A stretch of DNA of 64,000 bases from Phycisphaeraceae bacterium (GCA_019636675.1 JAHBXC010000001.1:248001-312000), one strand, 5' to 3'. Positions 26,931 through 38,429 are shown, numbered from the stretch's first letter. Program-made: numbers and translations. The notes: generated by a model from the letters alone, not told the origin.

Positions 26931-27659
26931 ATGCCCGACCCTCGACGCAAACCGTTCAACCGTGTCCTCCTCAAGCTCTCCGGCGAGGCGTTCTGCGCCC
27001 CGGGCCAGATGGGCGTCGATTCTGCGGAACTCGAGCTCATCGCACGGGAGGTCGTCTCAGCGGTGCAGACCGGCGCCCAGGTCGCCGTGGTCGTCGGGGG
27101 CGGGAACATCATCCGTGGGGCGACGCTGGCGGAGGCGGGGCACATCCCCCGCTCGACGGCGGACCACATGGGCATGCTGGGCACGGTCATCAACGGGCTG
27201 GCGCTGAAAGAGATGCTGGGCACGCTTGGCCAGCCCGCGCGCTGCATGACGGCGATCGACATCCCCGCCGTCGCCGAGCCGTTCATCCGGGGGCGGGCGA
27301 TCCGGCACCTCGAGAAGGGCCATGTCGTGGTCCTGGCGGCGGGCACCGGCAATCCGTTCTTCACGACCGACACCTGCGCCGCCCTCCGCGCGACGGAGAT
27401 GGAGTGCCAGGTCGTCCTGAAAGCGACGAAAGTCGACGGCGTCTACACCGCGGACCCCAAGAAAGATCCGACGGCGACGCGGTTCGACAGCCTGACCTTC
27501 GACGAGGCCCTCTCACGCGGGCTGAAGATCATGGACGCGACGGCGCTGGCGATGTGCAAGGAGCAAAAGCTCCCGGTGCTGGTCTTCGACTTTAAGAAGA
27601 AAGGCAACATCCGGCGCGTCGTCGAGGGCGAGTCGATCGGCACGGTGATACATGCTTGA
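26931..27659 (+). CDS. pyrH: UMP kinase (uridylate kinase)
   Basis: A 242-residue amino-acid-kinase-fold enzyme that phosphorylates UMP with ATP. Characteristic segments are VLLKLSGEAF at the N-terminus, VVVGGGNIIRG, the DHMGMLGTVINGLAL helix, FTTDTCAALRA and VYTADPKKDPTA, followed by the MDATALAMCKEQ segment. Length matches the bacterial hexameric family. The ATG at 26931 is chosen because the upstream in-frame codons do not align with the family and a -10 element lies there. It is divergent from the vWA operon and is not joined to tsf or frr, its usual neighbours in many bacteria. It probably responds to GTP and UTP as other bacterial UMP kinases do. Confidence 0.95.
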   Translation: MPDPRRKPFNRVLLKLSGEAFCAPGQMGVDSAELELIAREVVSAVQTGAQVAVVVGGGNIIRGATLAEAGHIPRSTADHMGMLGTVINGLALKEMLGTLGQPARCMTAIDIPAVAEPFIRGRAIRHLEKGHVVVLAAGTGNPFFTTDTCAALRATEMECQVVLKATKVDGVYTADPKKDPTATRFDSLTFDEALSRGLKIMDATALAMCKEQKLPVLVFDFKKKGNIRRVVEGESIGTVIHA

Positions 27660-27669
27660 AGAAGGCGTG

Positions 27670-27745
27670 AGGCACGGGGCACAAGGCACGAGTAAGAGAG
27701 AGTTGCGCACTCTTTCCTAGTGCCTATTGCCCACTGCCTATTGCC
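27670..27745. repeat. Imperfect long inverted repeat with internal direct repeat between convergent genes
   Basis: The left arm AGGCACGGGGCACAAGGCAC (27670-27689) matches the complement of 27720-27739 at 16 of 20 positions. Between them AGAGTTGCGCACTCT (27699-27713) is a smaller palindrome. The right side also holds an 11-bp direct repeat, TGCCTATTGCC, at 27721-27731 and 27735-27745. The whole lies between the pyrH and TSCPD stops and overlaps the latter. It may act as a bidirectional terminator or be a copy of a dispersed repeat; base composition is lower in GC than the surroundings. Confidence 0.65.
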
Positions 27746-28142
27746 TTCTTCCCACAGCCTTCCGCTCGACGAACTCGACTTCCAGGTACCGCGCGATGTA
27801 ATCGATCACGCTGCTGGTGTCGGGGATGTCGGGGTTGGTCGTGTGGCCCAGGGGCTCGAAGCGCATGCCCTTGAAGCGGCGGATGGCCTCTTCGAGCGGG
27901 AGGCCGTACTGGAGCGCGAGACTGAACGCGCGGCAGTAGGCTTGGCAGAGGCCGCTGATCGTCGAGCCCTCTTTGGAAATCTTGAGGAAGACCTCTCCGG
28001 GTCGCCCCTTGTCGTCCAGGCCGATGGTGAGGTACCCCTCGTGCCCGCCTATGGAGAACTTGTGGGTGAGCGACTCTCTCGTCGCAGGCAGCGACATGCG
28101 GGTGGCGACCATGTTGCTCTCGGCGTCCTTTCCGGTGGGCAT
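27738..28142 (-). CDS. Stand-alone TSCPD-domain protein (C-terminal part of class II ribonucleotide reductase)
   Basis: A 134-residue protein consisting almost only of the TSCPD domain that forms the extreme C-terminus of adenosylcobalamin-dependent ribonucleotide reductase NrdJ. Recognisable segments are LPATRESLTHKFSIGGHEGY, KISKEGSTISGL, SLALQYGLPLEE and FEPLGHTTNPDIP. In some bacteria NrdJ is split in two genes (NrdJa/NrdJb), and this could be such a separate C-terminal piece, or a free-standing paralogue; the catalytic part is not in the window. A -10-like element lies six bases before the start. The last codons fall inside the inverted repeat, so the tail KAVGRRQ may not be ancestral. 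Confidence 0.82.
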   Translation of the reverse strand: MPTGKDAESNMVATRMSLPATRESLTHKFSIGGHEGYLTIGLDDKGRPGEVFLKISKEGSTISGLCQAYCRAFSLALQYGLPLEEAIRRFKGMRFEPLGHTTNPDIPDTSSVIDYIARYLEVEFVERKAVGRRQ

Positions 28143-28148
28143 GAACGC

Positions 28149-28154
28149 AGTGTA
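28149..28154 (-). promoter_or_regulatory. Candidate -10 element immediately before the TSCPD gene
   Basis: On the minus strand TACACT ends six bases before the ATG, without a Shine-Dalgarno sequence, again predicting a leaderless transcript. Confidence 0.42.
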
Positions 28155-28252
28155 TCAGCGCGACGGCTCCATGCGTCGCGGCAGGGAGAGCATCGGCGCG
28201 AAGACGGTGCGCGCCTGCAAGATTTGGAGCCACCGGCGCCCCGATGTCAGGG

Positions 28253-31735
<3,483 letters not shown>

Positions 31736-31815
31736 GCGCGTGCGCCGCGACAGGCGGGGAGGCCGGTCTCGGTCGTCGGGGTCCTGGGGGTGCGCCGGAT
31801 GGTACGCGCCGCGGC

Positions 31816-32133
31816 TCAGGGACCGAGCGCGACGAGATCGCGCAGACCCATGATCGTTCGTTCCCCCACCCCCCGGACGCGCCTCAGGTCGTCGACGCCC
31901 GCGAAAGGGCCGCCTTCTTCGCGCTCGGCGATGATCCGGTGCGCCAGGGCCGGGCCGACCCCGGGCAGCAGTTGCAGCTCGTGGACGGTCGCCGCGTTCA
32001 CGTCGATCAGGATCGTCGCCTTCGTCTGGTCCGTGCGTGCCGGAGACGCGCGGAGCGCGAGTGCGAGGGCAAGAGCACCGAGCATCGTCGCGCCGAACAC
32101 GCGCGGGCCACGCGTGGGGTCGGGCTTGCTCAC
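31816..32133 (-). CDS. ComEA-like helix-hairpin-helix protein
   Basis: A 105-residue protein: an N-terminal hydrophobic segment (VFGATMLGALALALALRA, signal or anchor) and a C-terminal double helix-hairpin-helix DNA-binding domain (IDVNAATVHELQLLPGVGPA and VRGVGERTIMGLRDL). This is the layout of ComEA, the periplasmic DNA receptor of natural transformation, and of related small exported DNA-binding proteins. The start is GTG at 32133, which overlaps the stop of the GH10-like gene (GTGA), so the two are translationally coupled. No other competence gene is adjacent. A role in DNA uptake is possible but not shown by context. Confidence 0.85.
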   Translation of the reverse strand: MSKPDPTRGPRVFGATMLGALALALALRASPARTDQTKATILIDVNAATVHELQLLPGVGPALAHRIIAEREEGGPFAGVDDLRRVRGVGERTIMGLRDLVALGP

Positions 32134-33707
32134 GGGCCGGGCCTTGCGCGAGTGTGCGCGTCCGGCGCGGCGACAAGCCCGAGGTTGGCGCGTCGGAGTC
32201 GAACGAGCCGGTCGAACGCGGGCTTGGGCAGGGCGTCGGCGTTGAGCACCCCGCCGCTGACCATCTCGGCTCCCGGCGCCCCCGGGGGGGCGTCGGCGAG
32301 CTGGTGCCAACCTGCGGCGATGACGCAGGGCTTGCCGAGCACGACGGTCATGGTCTGGTCGAGCCAGTCCGCCTGCGTCTGCTCGCTCCACCCGCCTCGC
32401 CACGCGCCGGGCTCCATGACGCACGCGAACTGCTCGCGTGCGGCCTGCTGCGTGCTGGGGGCTCCGAGCGTGACGGCGATGGGCTTCCCGAGCGAGCCGT
32501 AGCGATCGATCAGGTCGGAGACCTGCGTGATGTCTCGCGCACCGTGCCCCGACGACGGGTCGCCCATCTGGATGCGCAGGTCGAGCGCGTCGACCTGCAG
32601 CCCCTGCTGGACCGCCATCTCGGCGAAGAGCAGCGGCGGGACGGCGAGCGGGTTGCGCGTCGCGGACTCGCCGAAGGGCTGGTCGATCTCGAGGTGGATG
32701 CGCGCGTGTGGGTTGAACTTGCGCACGGCCATGATCGAGAGACGCACGAGATCGAGCATCTGCTCGACCGTGAGGATGAACGAGTCGTTGAGGTTCACGC
32801 CGCTGACTGGAGTCCACCGGGACACGACGCGAGAGAAGCGGCTGCAGACGCGCTGCAGGTGCTCGTAGGCGATCTCTCGCAGCGACTCGTAATCGTTGCG
32901 CCAGACGCCGGTCCATTGCGGCGCGCGCCCGGGGCGGAAGTCGACGATCGGACCCGCGACGACCGGGAGGCGCGCGTCGCGCGCCGCCCATGTCGCCCAC
33001 GCTTCGGCGTGCGCGAGGTTCAGCGCTCCCTCGGTCGCGTTGACTGCGCCCCAGGCCAGCGGGAGGCACACAGCATCGGCGCTGGCGCGGATCGCTTCGC
33101 AGTACTTCGGCTCGGGTGGCGCGAAGGGCGCCTGCACGCTGACCGCGGGTCGGCGCAGGCGTGCGGCGGCGGGCGACAAGCCCTTGATCTGATGCTCGCG
33201 TAGGCGCATCCCGACCTTGCCGACCCACAGCGAGAGCTTCTCGGTCGCGTCGATCGCCTGGGCGAGCGCCTCGCGCGCGAGGGCGTCCTGCGCAACAAGG
33301 GCGTCCTCTCCGGCGCGGGTGTCGACGGCGAGGGCGCGCATGAAGGTCGCCTCGGCGCGCTCGAAGGCGGTCATCGGCTCTTCGGGGGGGCTGGCGCCCT
33401 CGAGCCAGTCCTCAAGCTTCACGAGGAACAGCATCACGCGATGGCGCGCCAGTTCCAGCGACAGGAGGTAGGGCCTCTCGCGCCGAGGCAGAAGGCAGGT
33501 CTGGAGCAGCAGCACGCCGACCTCGCCCACGTCCACCTGGAGGCAGAGGGCGACCGCCTGGTTCGGATCCGCCTCGCAGACGATGTCGTCGCCCTCGAAC
33601 CGGACCTTGCCGGCGAGGGCGATGTTGTCCTGCCCCAGGATGTGAGCACGCCGGGGGATATCCCCCGTCAGGGCGCGTGAACCGGATGGCACACGAAATC
33701 GCAGCAC
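32130..33707 (-). CDS. GH10-like (endo-xylanase-fold) protein, probably not catalytic
   Basis: A 525-residue protein. The N-terminal 190 residues (RAHILGQDNIALAGKVRFEG, RPYLLSLELARHRVMLF) look like a beta-rich accessory domain, and about 200-450 follow the pattern of a glycoside-hydrolase-10 barrel (LPLAWGAVN near 217, RVVSRWTPVSGVNLND near 299, VDALDLRIQMGD near 374). Where GH10 enzymes have the acid/base glutamate in W-x-x-V-N-E and the nucleophile in T-E-x-D, this protein shows TPVSG and ALDLR, so both glutamates seem absent. No signal peptide is evident from the chosen GTG, which has AAAGG five bases upstream. It is coupled to the ComEA-like gene. Function unknown; the fold call is moderate. 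Confidence 0.6.
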   Translation of the reverse strand: MLRFRVPSGSRALTGDIPRRAHILGQDNIALAGKVRFEGDDIVCEADPNQAVALCLQVDVGEVGVLLLQTCLLPRRERPYLLSLELARHRVMLFLVKLEDWLEGASPPEEPMTAFERAEATFMRALAVDTRAGEDALVAQDALAREALAQAIDATEKLSLWVGKVGMRLREHQIKGLSPAAARLRRPAVSVQAPFAPPEPKYCEAIRASADAVCLPLAWGAVNATEGALNLAHAEAWATWAARDARLPVVAGPIVDFRPGRAPQWTGVWRNDYESLREIAYEHLQRVCSRFSRVVSRWTPVSGVNLNDSFILTVEQMLDLVRLSIMAVRKFNPHARIHLEIDQPFGESATRNPLAVPPLLFAEMAVQQGLQVDALDLRIQMGDPSSGHGARDITQVSDLIDRYGSLGKPIAVTLGAPSTQQAAREQFACVMEPGAWRGGWSEQTQADWLDQTMTVVLGKPCVIAAGWHQLADAPPGAPGAEMVSGGVLNADALPKPAFDRLVRLRRANLGLVAAPDAHTRARPGP

Positions 33708-33947
33708 GCGGCCTTTCCCGACGAGCGGCTCCGGCAGGGGACACCCCGACCCGAGGGCGCGGCGGCCGGCGCGACGAGCGACAGCCGCCTCTCCCGGGCA
33801 GGGTCGCAGGTCCGCGAGCGGGACGCAAGCCCCTCCCGGGAGGATTCTCAGACTGTGGAGCAGGCGCCCCAGCACGCTCACGGTTCGGGATCTCGCGTAC
33901 CGGCTTTCGCTGGCCGTCAACGCTCCGACTCGCCCGGGTGCATCGGC

Positions 33948-33953
33948 TACCAT
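33948..33953 (+). promoter_or_regulatory. Candidate -10 element of nuoB
   Basis: GCTACCAT is identical to the octamer upstream of the sugar-isomerase-like gene (36506-36513). Here it lies 49 bases before the nuoB start, which has its own AAGGA ribosome-binding site. Confidence 0.4.
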
Positions 33954-34002
33954 CCCCGGACCGAAGGATTTCTGTCAGGACGACACGAAAGGACGACCGA
34001 GC

Positions 34003-34575
34003 ATGGGTCTGGAAGCCGCCATCCCTACCGACGCTTTCGCGACGACGCAGCTGCGAAAGGTCGTCAACTGGGCCCGCCGCAGCAGCGTGTGGCCGATCCC
34101 CTTCGCCACAGCGTGCTGCGGCATCGAACTCATGGCCACCGCCTCGTCTCGCTACGACATCGCCCGCTTCGGCATGGAGCGCATGTCGTTCTCCCCACGC
34201 CAGAGCGACCTGCTCATCGTCGCCGGGCGCATCGGGATCAAGATGCTCCCCGTCCTGCAGCGCATCTACCAGCAGATCACCGAGCCCAAGTGGGTCATCT
34301 CGATGGGCGCCTGCGCCAGCACGGGCGGCGTCTTCGACACCTACGCGACGGTGCAGGGCATCGACCAGTTCATCCCGGTGGATGTCTACATCCCGGGGTG
34401 CCCCCCCCGCCCCGAGATGCTCCTCGAGGGCTGCATGGCGATCCATCGCATCATCGACGAGGACGGCATGCCCCCCATCGGCCCCGACGGGCGGCGCATC
34501 CCCCTCAAGATCGCGCTCCAGCCCTCTCACCGGCCCGCGGCCCAACCCCTGCCGCTGACGATCGGCGCGTCCTGA
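34003..34575 (+). CDS. nuoB: NADH-quinone oxidoreductase subunit B (solitary gene)
   Basis: A 190-residue subunit of respiratory complex I that carries the N2 iron-sulfur cluster at the quinone site. The four cluster cysteines are present: Cys38 and Cys39 (FATACCGIELM), Cys104 (SMGACAST) and Cys133 (YIPGCPPRPE). The C-terminal 30 residues are a proline-rich extension. AAGGA lies eight bases before the ATG. In most bacteria nuoB is inside a nuoA-N operon between nuoA and nuoC; here the neighbours are a GH10-like gene upstream (divergent) and an exported coiled-coil protein downstream. Membership of complex I is probable, yet the isolation makes a paralogous role possible. Confidence 0.92.
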   Translation: MGLEAAIPTDAFATTQLRKVVNWARRSSVWPIPFATACCGIELMATASSRYDIARFGMERMSFSPRQSDLLIVAGRIGIKMLPVLQRIYQQITEPKWVISMGACASTGGVFDTYATVQGIDQFIPVDVYIPGCPPRPEMLLEGCMAIHRIIDEDGMPPIGPDGRRIPLKIALQPSHRPAAQPLPLTIGAS

Positions 34576-34652
34576 AAAACCTTCGCTGAACCCGAACCCC
34601 TGCGATCAAGGGGCGTCGAACCCCACGGGCACACCCGCTCAGGAGGTATCAC

Positions 34653-35636
34653 ATGCGCCTGACCACCCTGTCGTTTGTTGCGCTCTCGCTCGTGATCGCC
34701 GGGGCGTCGGCGTCGCAGATCTCGCGCGCACCGGGCGCTCTAGGCGCACCGACCGATGCGTCGGCGCAGCGATACGAGCAGGCGCGCAACAACCTCATCG
34801 CCAAGTCGCTCAAGGCGATGGAGACGGGTGACCCGCTCGAGACCGCGATCCTGCTTCAGGGCGCGATCGAGCGCGTCGGGAAACACCCTGATCTCGTCGA
34901 CGCGTTGGAGACAGTGAAACCCCACGCAGCAGAGGCCGCCGAGGCGCGCGTCGACCGGATGCTGCGCGAGGGCAAGACTCGCGAAGCGGTGTCGCTGCTG
35001 GCGCGTGTGAGCGCGGCGACGCACTCGCCCCGGCTGGACGCCCTCCTCGATCGTGCGACCCTCGACCTGCGCCTGCTCGAAGCCGCCGAGTTCGAGGCGT
35101 CGGGCGATCGCCTCCTGGCGATGCAGGCCGCGGCCAGCGCGGTGCTTCTCGCGCCCGATGACCCGCGCGTCCGAGTCGCCGCGGAGCGACACGGACTTCG
35201 CACCGCTCCGGCTCAGGCGAGCGCCCCGCTCTCTCCCCCGGCCCCCGCCCCGACGGCGCAGACGCCCGTCGTCTCGCCGGCGCCGCAACGAGACGCAGGC
35301 GTGGACGCGCGCCTCGAATGGCTCGAGCAGCAAGTCCGGCGCATGGGGGAGTCCCCACGCACGGCGCCGACGGACCAGATGGGCGTTCGCCTCGACCAGC
35401 GGCTGGATCAGCTCGACACGGCGCTCCGGCGCCAGATGGGCGATCTGGATCGTGTGACGCGCCTGGTCGAGGAAATGAACTCGCGCCAGCGCCTCGACGG
35501 GCGCGCCGAGTTCGCCACCACCGAGTTGGACCGGCGCGTCCGAGAGCTTGAGCGGGTCAATTCCGCGCTTCAGCGTGAGGTATCCTCGCTCAGCAACGAG
35601 GTCCGCTCGCTCCAGCGCAGCGTCGGTCGGCCCTGA
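34653..35636 (+). CDS. Exported coiled-coil protein (hypothetical)
   Basis: A 327-residue protein with a clear signal peptide (MRLTTLSFVALSLVIAGASA) preceded by a near-perfect AGGAGGT ribosome-binding site. The middle (about 25-185) is helical with repeat-like character (ARNNLIAKSLKAMETGDPLE), followed by a Pro/Ala/Thr-rich linker (about 190-210) and a C-terminal coiled coil (about 215-325) rich in Glu, Arg and Leu (LERVNSALQREVSSLSNEVR). It could be a periplasmic tether or scaffold. I recognise no family. It lies between nuoB and superoxide dismutase genes on the same strand with short gaps (77 and 38 bp), so joint transcription is possible. Confidence 0.75.
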   Translation: MRLTTLSFVALSLVIAGASASQISRAPGALGAPTDASAQRYEQARNNLIAKSLKAMETGDPLETAILLQGAIERVGKHPDLVDALETVKPHAAEAAEARVDRMLREGKTREAVSLLARVSAATHSPRLDALLDRATLDLRLLEAAEFEASGDRLLAMQAAASAVLLAPDDPRVRVAAERHGLRTAPAQASAPLSPPAPAPTAQTPVVSPAPQRDAGVDARLEWLEQQVRRMGESPRTAPTDQMGVRLDQRLDQLDTALRRQMGDLDRVTRLVEEMNSRQRLDGRAEFATTELDRRVRELERVNSALQREVSSLSNEVRSLQRSVGRP

Positions 35637-35674
35637 ACGAATCCCCAATCACTTCACCCCAAGGAGGAACGCCC

Positions 35675-36469
35675 GTGGACCATTCTTCGCCCGAGCACGA
35701 GCCCGTTACGTCCCCGATCTCGCGCCGTCAGGCCATCGCGGGCGTCGGCGCCGCGGTCGGGGCCGTCGCGCTCTCCCCCCTCGCGTTCGCGCAGCAGGCC
35801 CAGGCGCTTGGCGGGTCGAAGATCGACTTCTCCTCGCTCGGATACGACGCCGCCAAGGGCGAGTACGTGCTGCCCCCCCTGCCCTACGCGTACGACGCGC
35901 TCGAGCCCCACATCGACGCGGCGACGATGGAGATCCACCACACCAAGCACCACGCGGGCTACGTCGCCGGGCTGAACAAGGCGCTCGCGGAGTTGAAGAA
36001 AGTCCGGGAGAGCGGCGACGCGTCGCTGGTCAAGCACTGGTCGCGCGAACTGGCCTTCCACGGGGGCGGTCACGTGAACCACATGCTCTTCTGGGTGACC
36101 CTGACCCCGCCCGATTCTGCCGGGGCCAAGGCGGGGCCGATCGGCCCGCTGGCGGCGGCGCTGCGCGAGAGCTTCGGGTCGGTCGACGCGTTCAAGGCCC
36201 ACTTCACCGCGGCCGCCAACGCCGTCGAGGGGGGCGGGTGGGCGTGGCTGATGTACGAGCCCGTCTCGCGCCGGCTCATCATCACCCAGATGGAAAAGCA
36301 GCAGGAGATCTACATGACCGGGTCGGTCCCCCTGCTGGGGGTCGATGTCTGGGAGCACGCGTACTACCTGCGTTACCAGAACCGGCGGGCGGACTACGTG
36401 AAGGCGTTCTGGAACGTGGTGAACTGGCCCATGGTCGGCGCGATGCTGATCGCGGCCCGGGGCAGCTGA
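35675..36469 (+). CDS. Superoxide dismutase (Fe/Mn family) with Tat signal
   Basis: A 264-residue enzyme that dismutates superoxide. The N-terminus has a Tat motif (SRRQAIAGVG) and a hydrophobic stretch ending at AFAQQ, so the folded, metal-loaded enzyme should be exported. Metal-binding motifs are intact: MEIHHTKHH, GGHVNHMLFW and the late DVWEHAYYL. Mn or Fe preference cannot be settled by eye. Start is GTG with AAGGAGG six bases upstream. A periplasmic superoxide dismutase of this family is less common than the cytoplasmic form and would protect envelope proteins. Confidence 0.92.
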   Translation: MDHSSPEHEPVTSPISRRQAIAGVGAAVGAVALSPLAFAQQAQALGGSKIDFSSLGYDAAKGEYVLPPLPYAYDALEPHIDAATMEIHHTKHHAGYVAGLNKALAELKKVRESGDASLVKHWSRELAFHGGGHVNHMLFWVTLTPPDSAGAKAGPIGPLAAALRESFGSVDAFKAHFTAAANAVEGGGWAWLMYEPVSRRLIITQMEKQQEIYMTGSVPLLGVDVWEHAYYLRYQNRRADYVKAFWNVVNWPMVGAMLIAARGS

Positions 36470-36507
36470 CGCCCGGGCACAGGCCCCCACACCCGCGATC
36501 TCGCCGC

Positions 36508-36513
36508 TACCAT
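36508..36513 (+). promoter_or_regulatory. Candidate -10 element of the sugar-isomerase-like gene
   Basis: GCTACCAT occurs here as upstream of nuoB. The hexamer TACCAT ends 24 bases before the first ATG (36538), and a GGAG site lies between. Confidence 0.4.
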
Positions 36514-36546
36514 CCGGGCCACAGCCCCCGACGGAGAATGCCCCGA

Positions 36547-37434
36547 ATGGTGAAGGTCGCTTTCAGCACGGTTGCCTGCCCCGATTGGACGCTCGATCGC
36601 GTCGCCGCCGCGGCGTCGCGCTGGGGCTTCCAGGGGGTTGAGCTGCGCACCTTCGGGTGGGCCGGGACGCGTCTGGCCTGCGAGCCGGCGCTGACCTCGG
36701 GGGCCAAGGTCCGGCGGATGTTCGGCGAGGCCGGTGTCGAGATCGCCGGCGTGGGAACGGGCGTGCGCTTCGACGAGCCGGTCTTCCCGCCCGTGATCGG
36801 CTACGCGATCAGCGACACGAACAAGAGCGTCATCGCGGCCAAGCGCACCATCGAGATCGCCCACGAGATCGGCGCGCCGTTCGTGCGCGTGTTCGGGTTC
36901 GAGCCGCGCCGGCGCGAGAAGTTCGCGCGCTTCCAGCAGCGCGTCGCCGGTCGCATCGCGCTGGCCGCCGACGCCGCCCGCAACATGGATGTCACGGTCG
37001 TGGTTGAGAACGCCGGGATCTTCGCCGGGGCGCAGGCGCTGAAGGACCTGCTCGACGAGGTGGAAGCGAGCCACTCGTCGATCCGCGTGCGCGCGTGCTA
37101 CAACCTGGCCAACGCCGTCAGAGCGGGCGACGACCTCGCGAAGGGAGTCGACATCCTCGGGGCCAAGCTCGTCACGGCGCGCGTCAAGGACCTCGACGGT
37201 GCGGGCATGCCCGTCCCGCTGGGCGCCGGCGTGCTGCCGGTGGGCGAGTTCGTGCGCGCCGTCGCGCACTCTGGCTCGGCCCGCTGGCTCGTGTTCGAAT
37301 GGGACAAGCTGTGGCTGCCGGAACTCCGCGACGCAGATGAGGTGATGCCGGGCGCGGCGTCGTCGCTCGTGCGCATGGTCGCCGAGGCGCGAGGCCCGAT
37401 TTTCCGCACCGGATCATCCACGAGCGCCGCGTGA
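36547..37434 (+). CDS. Sugar phosphate isomerase/epimerase-like TIM-barrel protein
   Basis: A 295-residue protein of the xylose-isomerase-like AP-endonuclease-2 superfamily. Typical strands are VAFSTVACPDWTLDRV, WGFQGVELRTF, GAPFVRVFGFEPRR, VTVVVENAG and the late ARVKDLDG, with acidic and histidine metal ligands expected at their ends. It should isomerise or epimerise a sugar or inositol derivative, but the substrate is unknown. ATG at 36547 is used because GGAG lies ten bases upstream; ATG at 36538 (MPR-MVKVAF) is the alternative. Its stop overlaps the GTG start of purC by 4 bp, an unexpected coupling of sugar and purine genes. Confidence 0.82.
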   Translation: MVKVAFSTVACPDWTLDRVAAAASRWGFQGVELRTFGWAGTRLACEPALTSGAKVRRMFGEAGVEIAGVGTGVRFDEPVFPPVIGYAISDTNKSVIAAKRTIEIAHEIGAPFVRVFGFEPRRREKFARFQQRVAGRIALAADAARNMDVTVVVENAGIFAGAQALKDLLDEVEASHSSIRVRACYNLANAVRAGDDLAKGVDILGAKLVTARVKDLDGAGMPVPLGAGVLPVGEFVRAVAHSGSARWLVFEWDKLWLPELRDADEVMPGAASSLVRMVAEARGPIFRTGSSTSAA

Positions 37435-38420
37435 GCACGGGCGTGACCGACCACCCACTCGACAACGCGGTCGTCTCGACCGATCTGCCCTTCCCCAACC
37501 GTCGTCAGGGCAAGGTGCGCGATGTTTACGACCTTCCTCGCGACGCGTCGCGCCCCAACTCCCCCCCGGCGCTGCTGATCGTCGCGACGGATCGACTGAG
37601 CGCGTTCGATGTCGTGCTGCCGACGCCCATCCCGGGCAAGGGACGGATCCTGACGGACATCTCGGCACGCTGGTTCGCGTTCATCGAGGAGCGCGGGCTG
37701 GCGAGAACCCACCTTCTGTCGACGAACGTCGACGACATCCCGGGGCTGACGGGCGCCCAGCGCAGCCAGCTTCGCGGGCGCGTGACGCTCGGGCGTCGCT
37801 GCCGCGTCGTTCCCATCGAGTGCGTGGCGCGAGGGTACCTCGCCGGTTCCGGCGTCAAGGACTACCAGCGCGACGGCGCGGTCTGCGGCGTCAAGCTCCC
37901 TGCGGGCATGCGCTCCGGCGATTCGATCATCGAGAAGCTCGGCGCTCCGATCTTCACACCCGCGACGAAGGAAGAGCAAGGCAAGCACGACGAGAACATC
38001 TCGTTCGAGCGCGCCTGCGAGCTCGTCGGGCGATCGCTGATGGAGCGCTTGCGCGACATGACGCTCGCGATCTACCTCGCGGCGCACGACTACGCGAAGC
38101 AGCGAGGCGTGATCCTCGCTGACACGAAGTTCGAGTTCGGCGTCCCGCTCGATGAGCGCGGCCAGCCCGAGGGCGACACGCTCCTGCTCGTCGACGAGGC
38201 GCTGACGCCCGACTCCTCACGGTACTGGCCCGCCGAGGCGTGGAACCCCGGGGGCGAGCAGCCCAGCTACGACAAGCAGTTCGTGCGGGAACACCTCGAG
38301 GCGCTCGTCGCGAAGGGCGAGTGGAACAAGCAGGCGCCCGGGCCCGTTCTGCCCGAGCGGGTCGTGCGAGGCACGCTCGAGAAGTACGAGGAAGCCCGGC
38401 GCCGGCTTTTCGGTTCCTGA
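37431..38420 (+). CDS. purC: Phosphoribosylaminoimidazole-succinocarboxamide synthase
   Basis: A 329-residue SAICAR synthetase, joining aspartate to CAIR with ATP in purine synthesis. Diagnostic segments are GKVRDVYDLP, ATDRLSAFDVVLPTPIPGKG, VVPIECVARGYLAGSG, and LADTKFEFGV followed by LVDEALTPDSSRYWP. The longer form, about 300 residues or more, is the one typical of eukaryote-like and planctomycete-type PurC. Start is a GTG that overlaps the TGA of the sugar-isomerase-like gene, so both are probably translated together. Other pur genes are not in the window. Confidence 0.95.
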   Translation: MSTGVTDHPLDNAVVSTDLPFPNRRQGKVRDVYDLPRDASRPNSPPALLIVATDRLSAFDVVLPTPIPGKGRILTDISARWFAFIEERGLARTHLLSTNVDDIPGLTGAQRSQLRGRVTLGRRCRVVPIECVARGYLAGSGVKDYQRDGAVCGVKLPAGMRSGDSIIEKLGAPIFTPATKEEQGKHDENISFERACELVGRSLMERLRDMTLAIYLAAHDYAKQRGVILADTKFEFGVPLDERGQPEGDTLLLVDEALTPDSSRYWPAEAWNPGGEQPSYDKQFVREHLEALVAKGEWNKQAPGPVLPERVVRGTLEKYEEARRRLFGS

Positions 38421-38429
38421 TCGAGGCGA

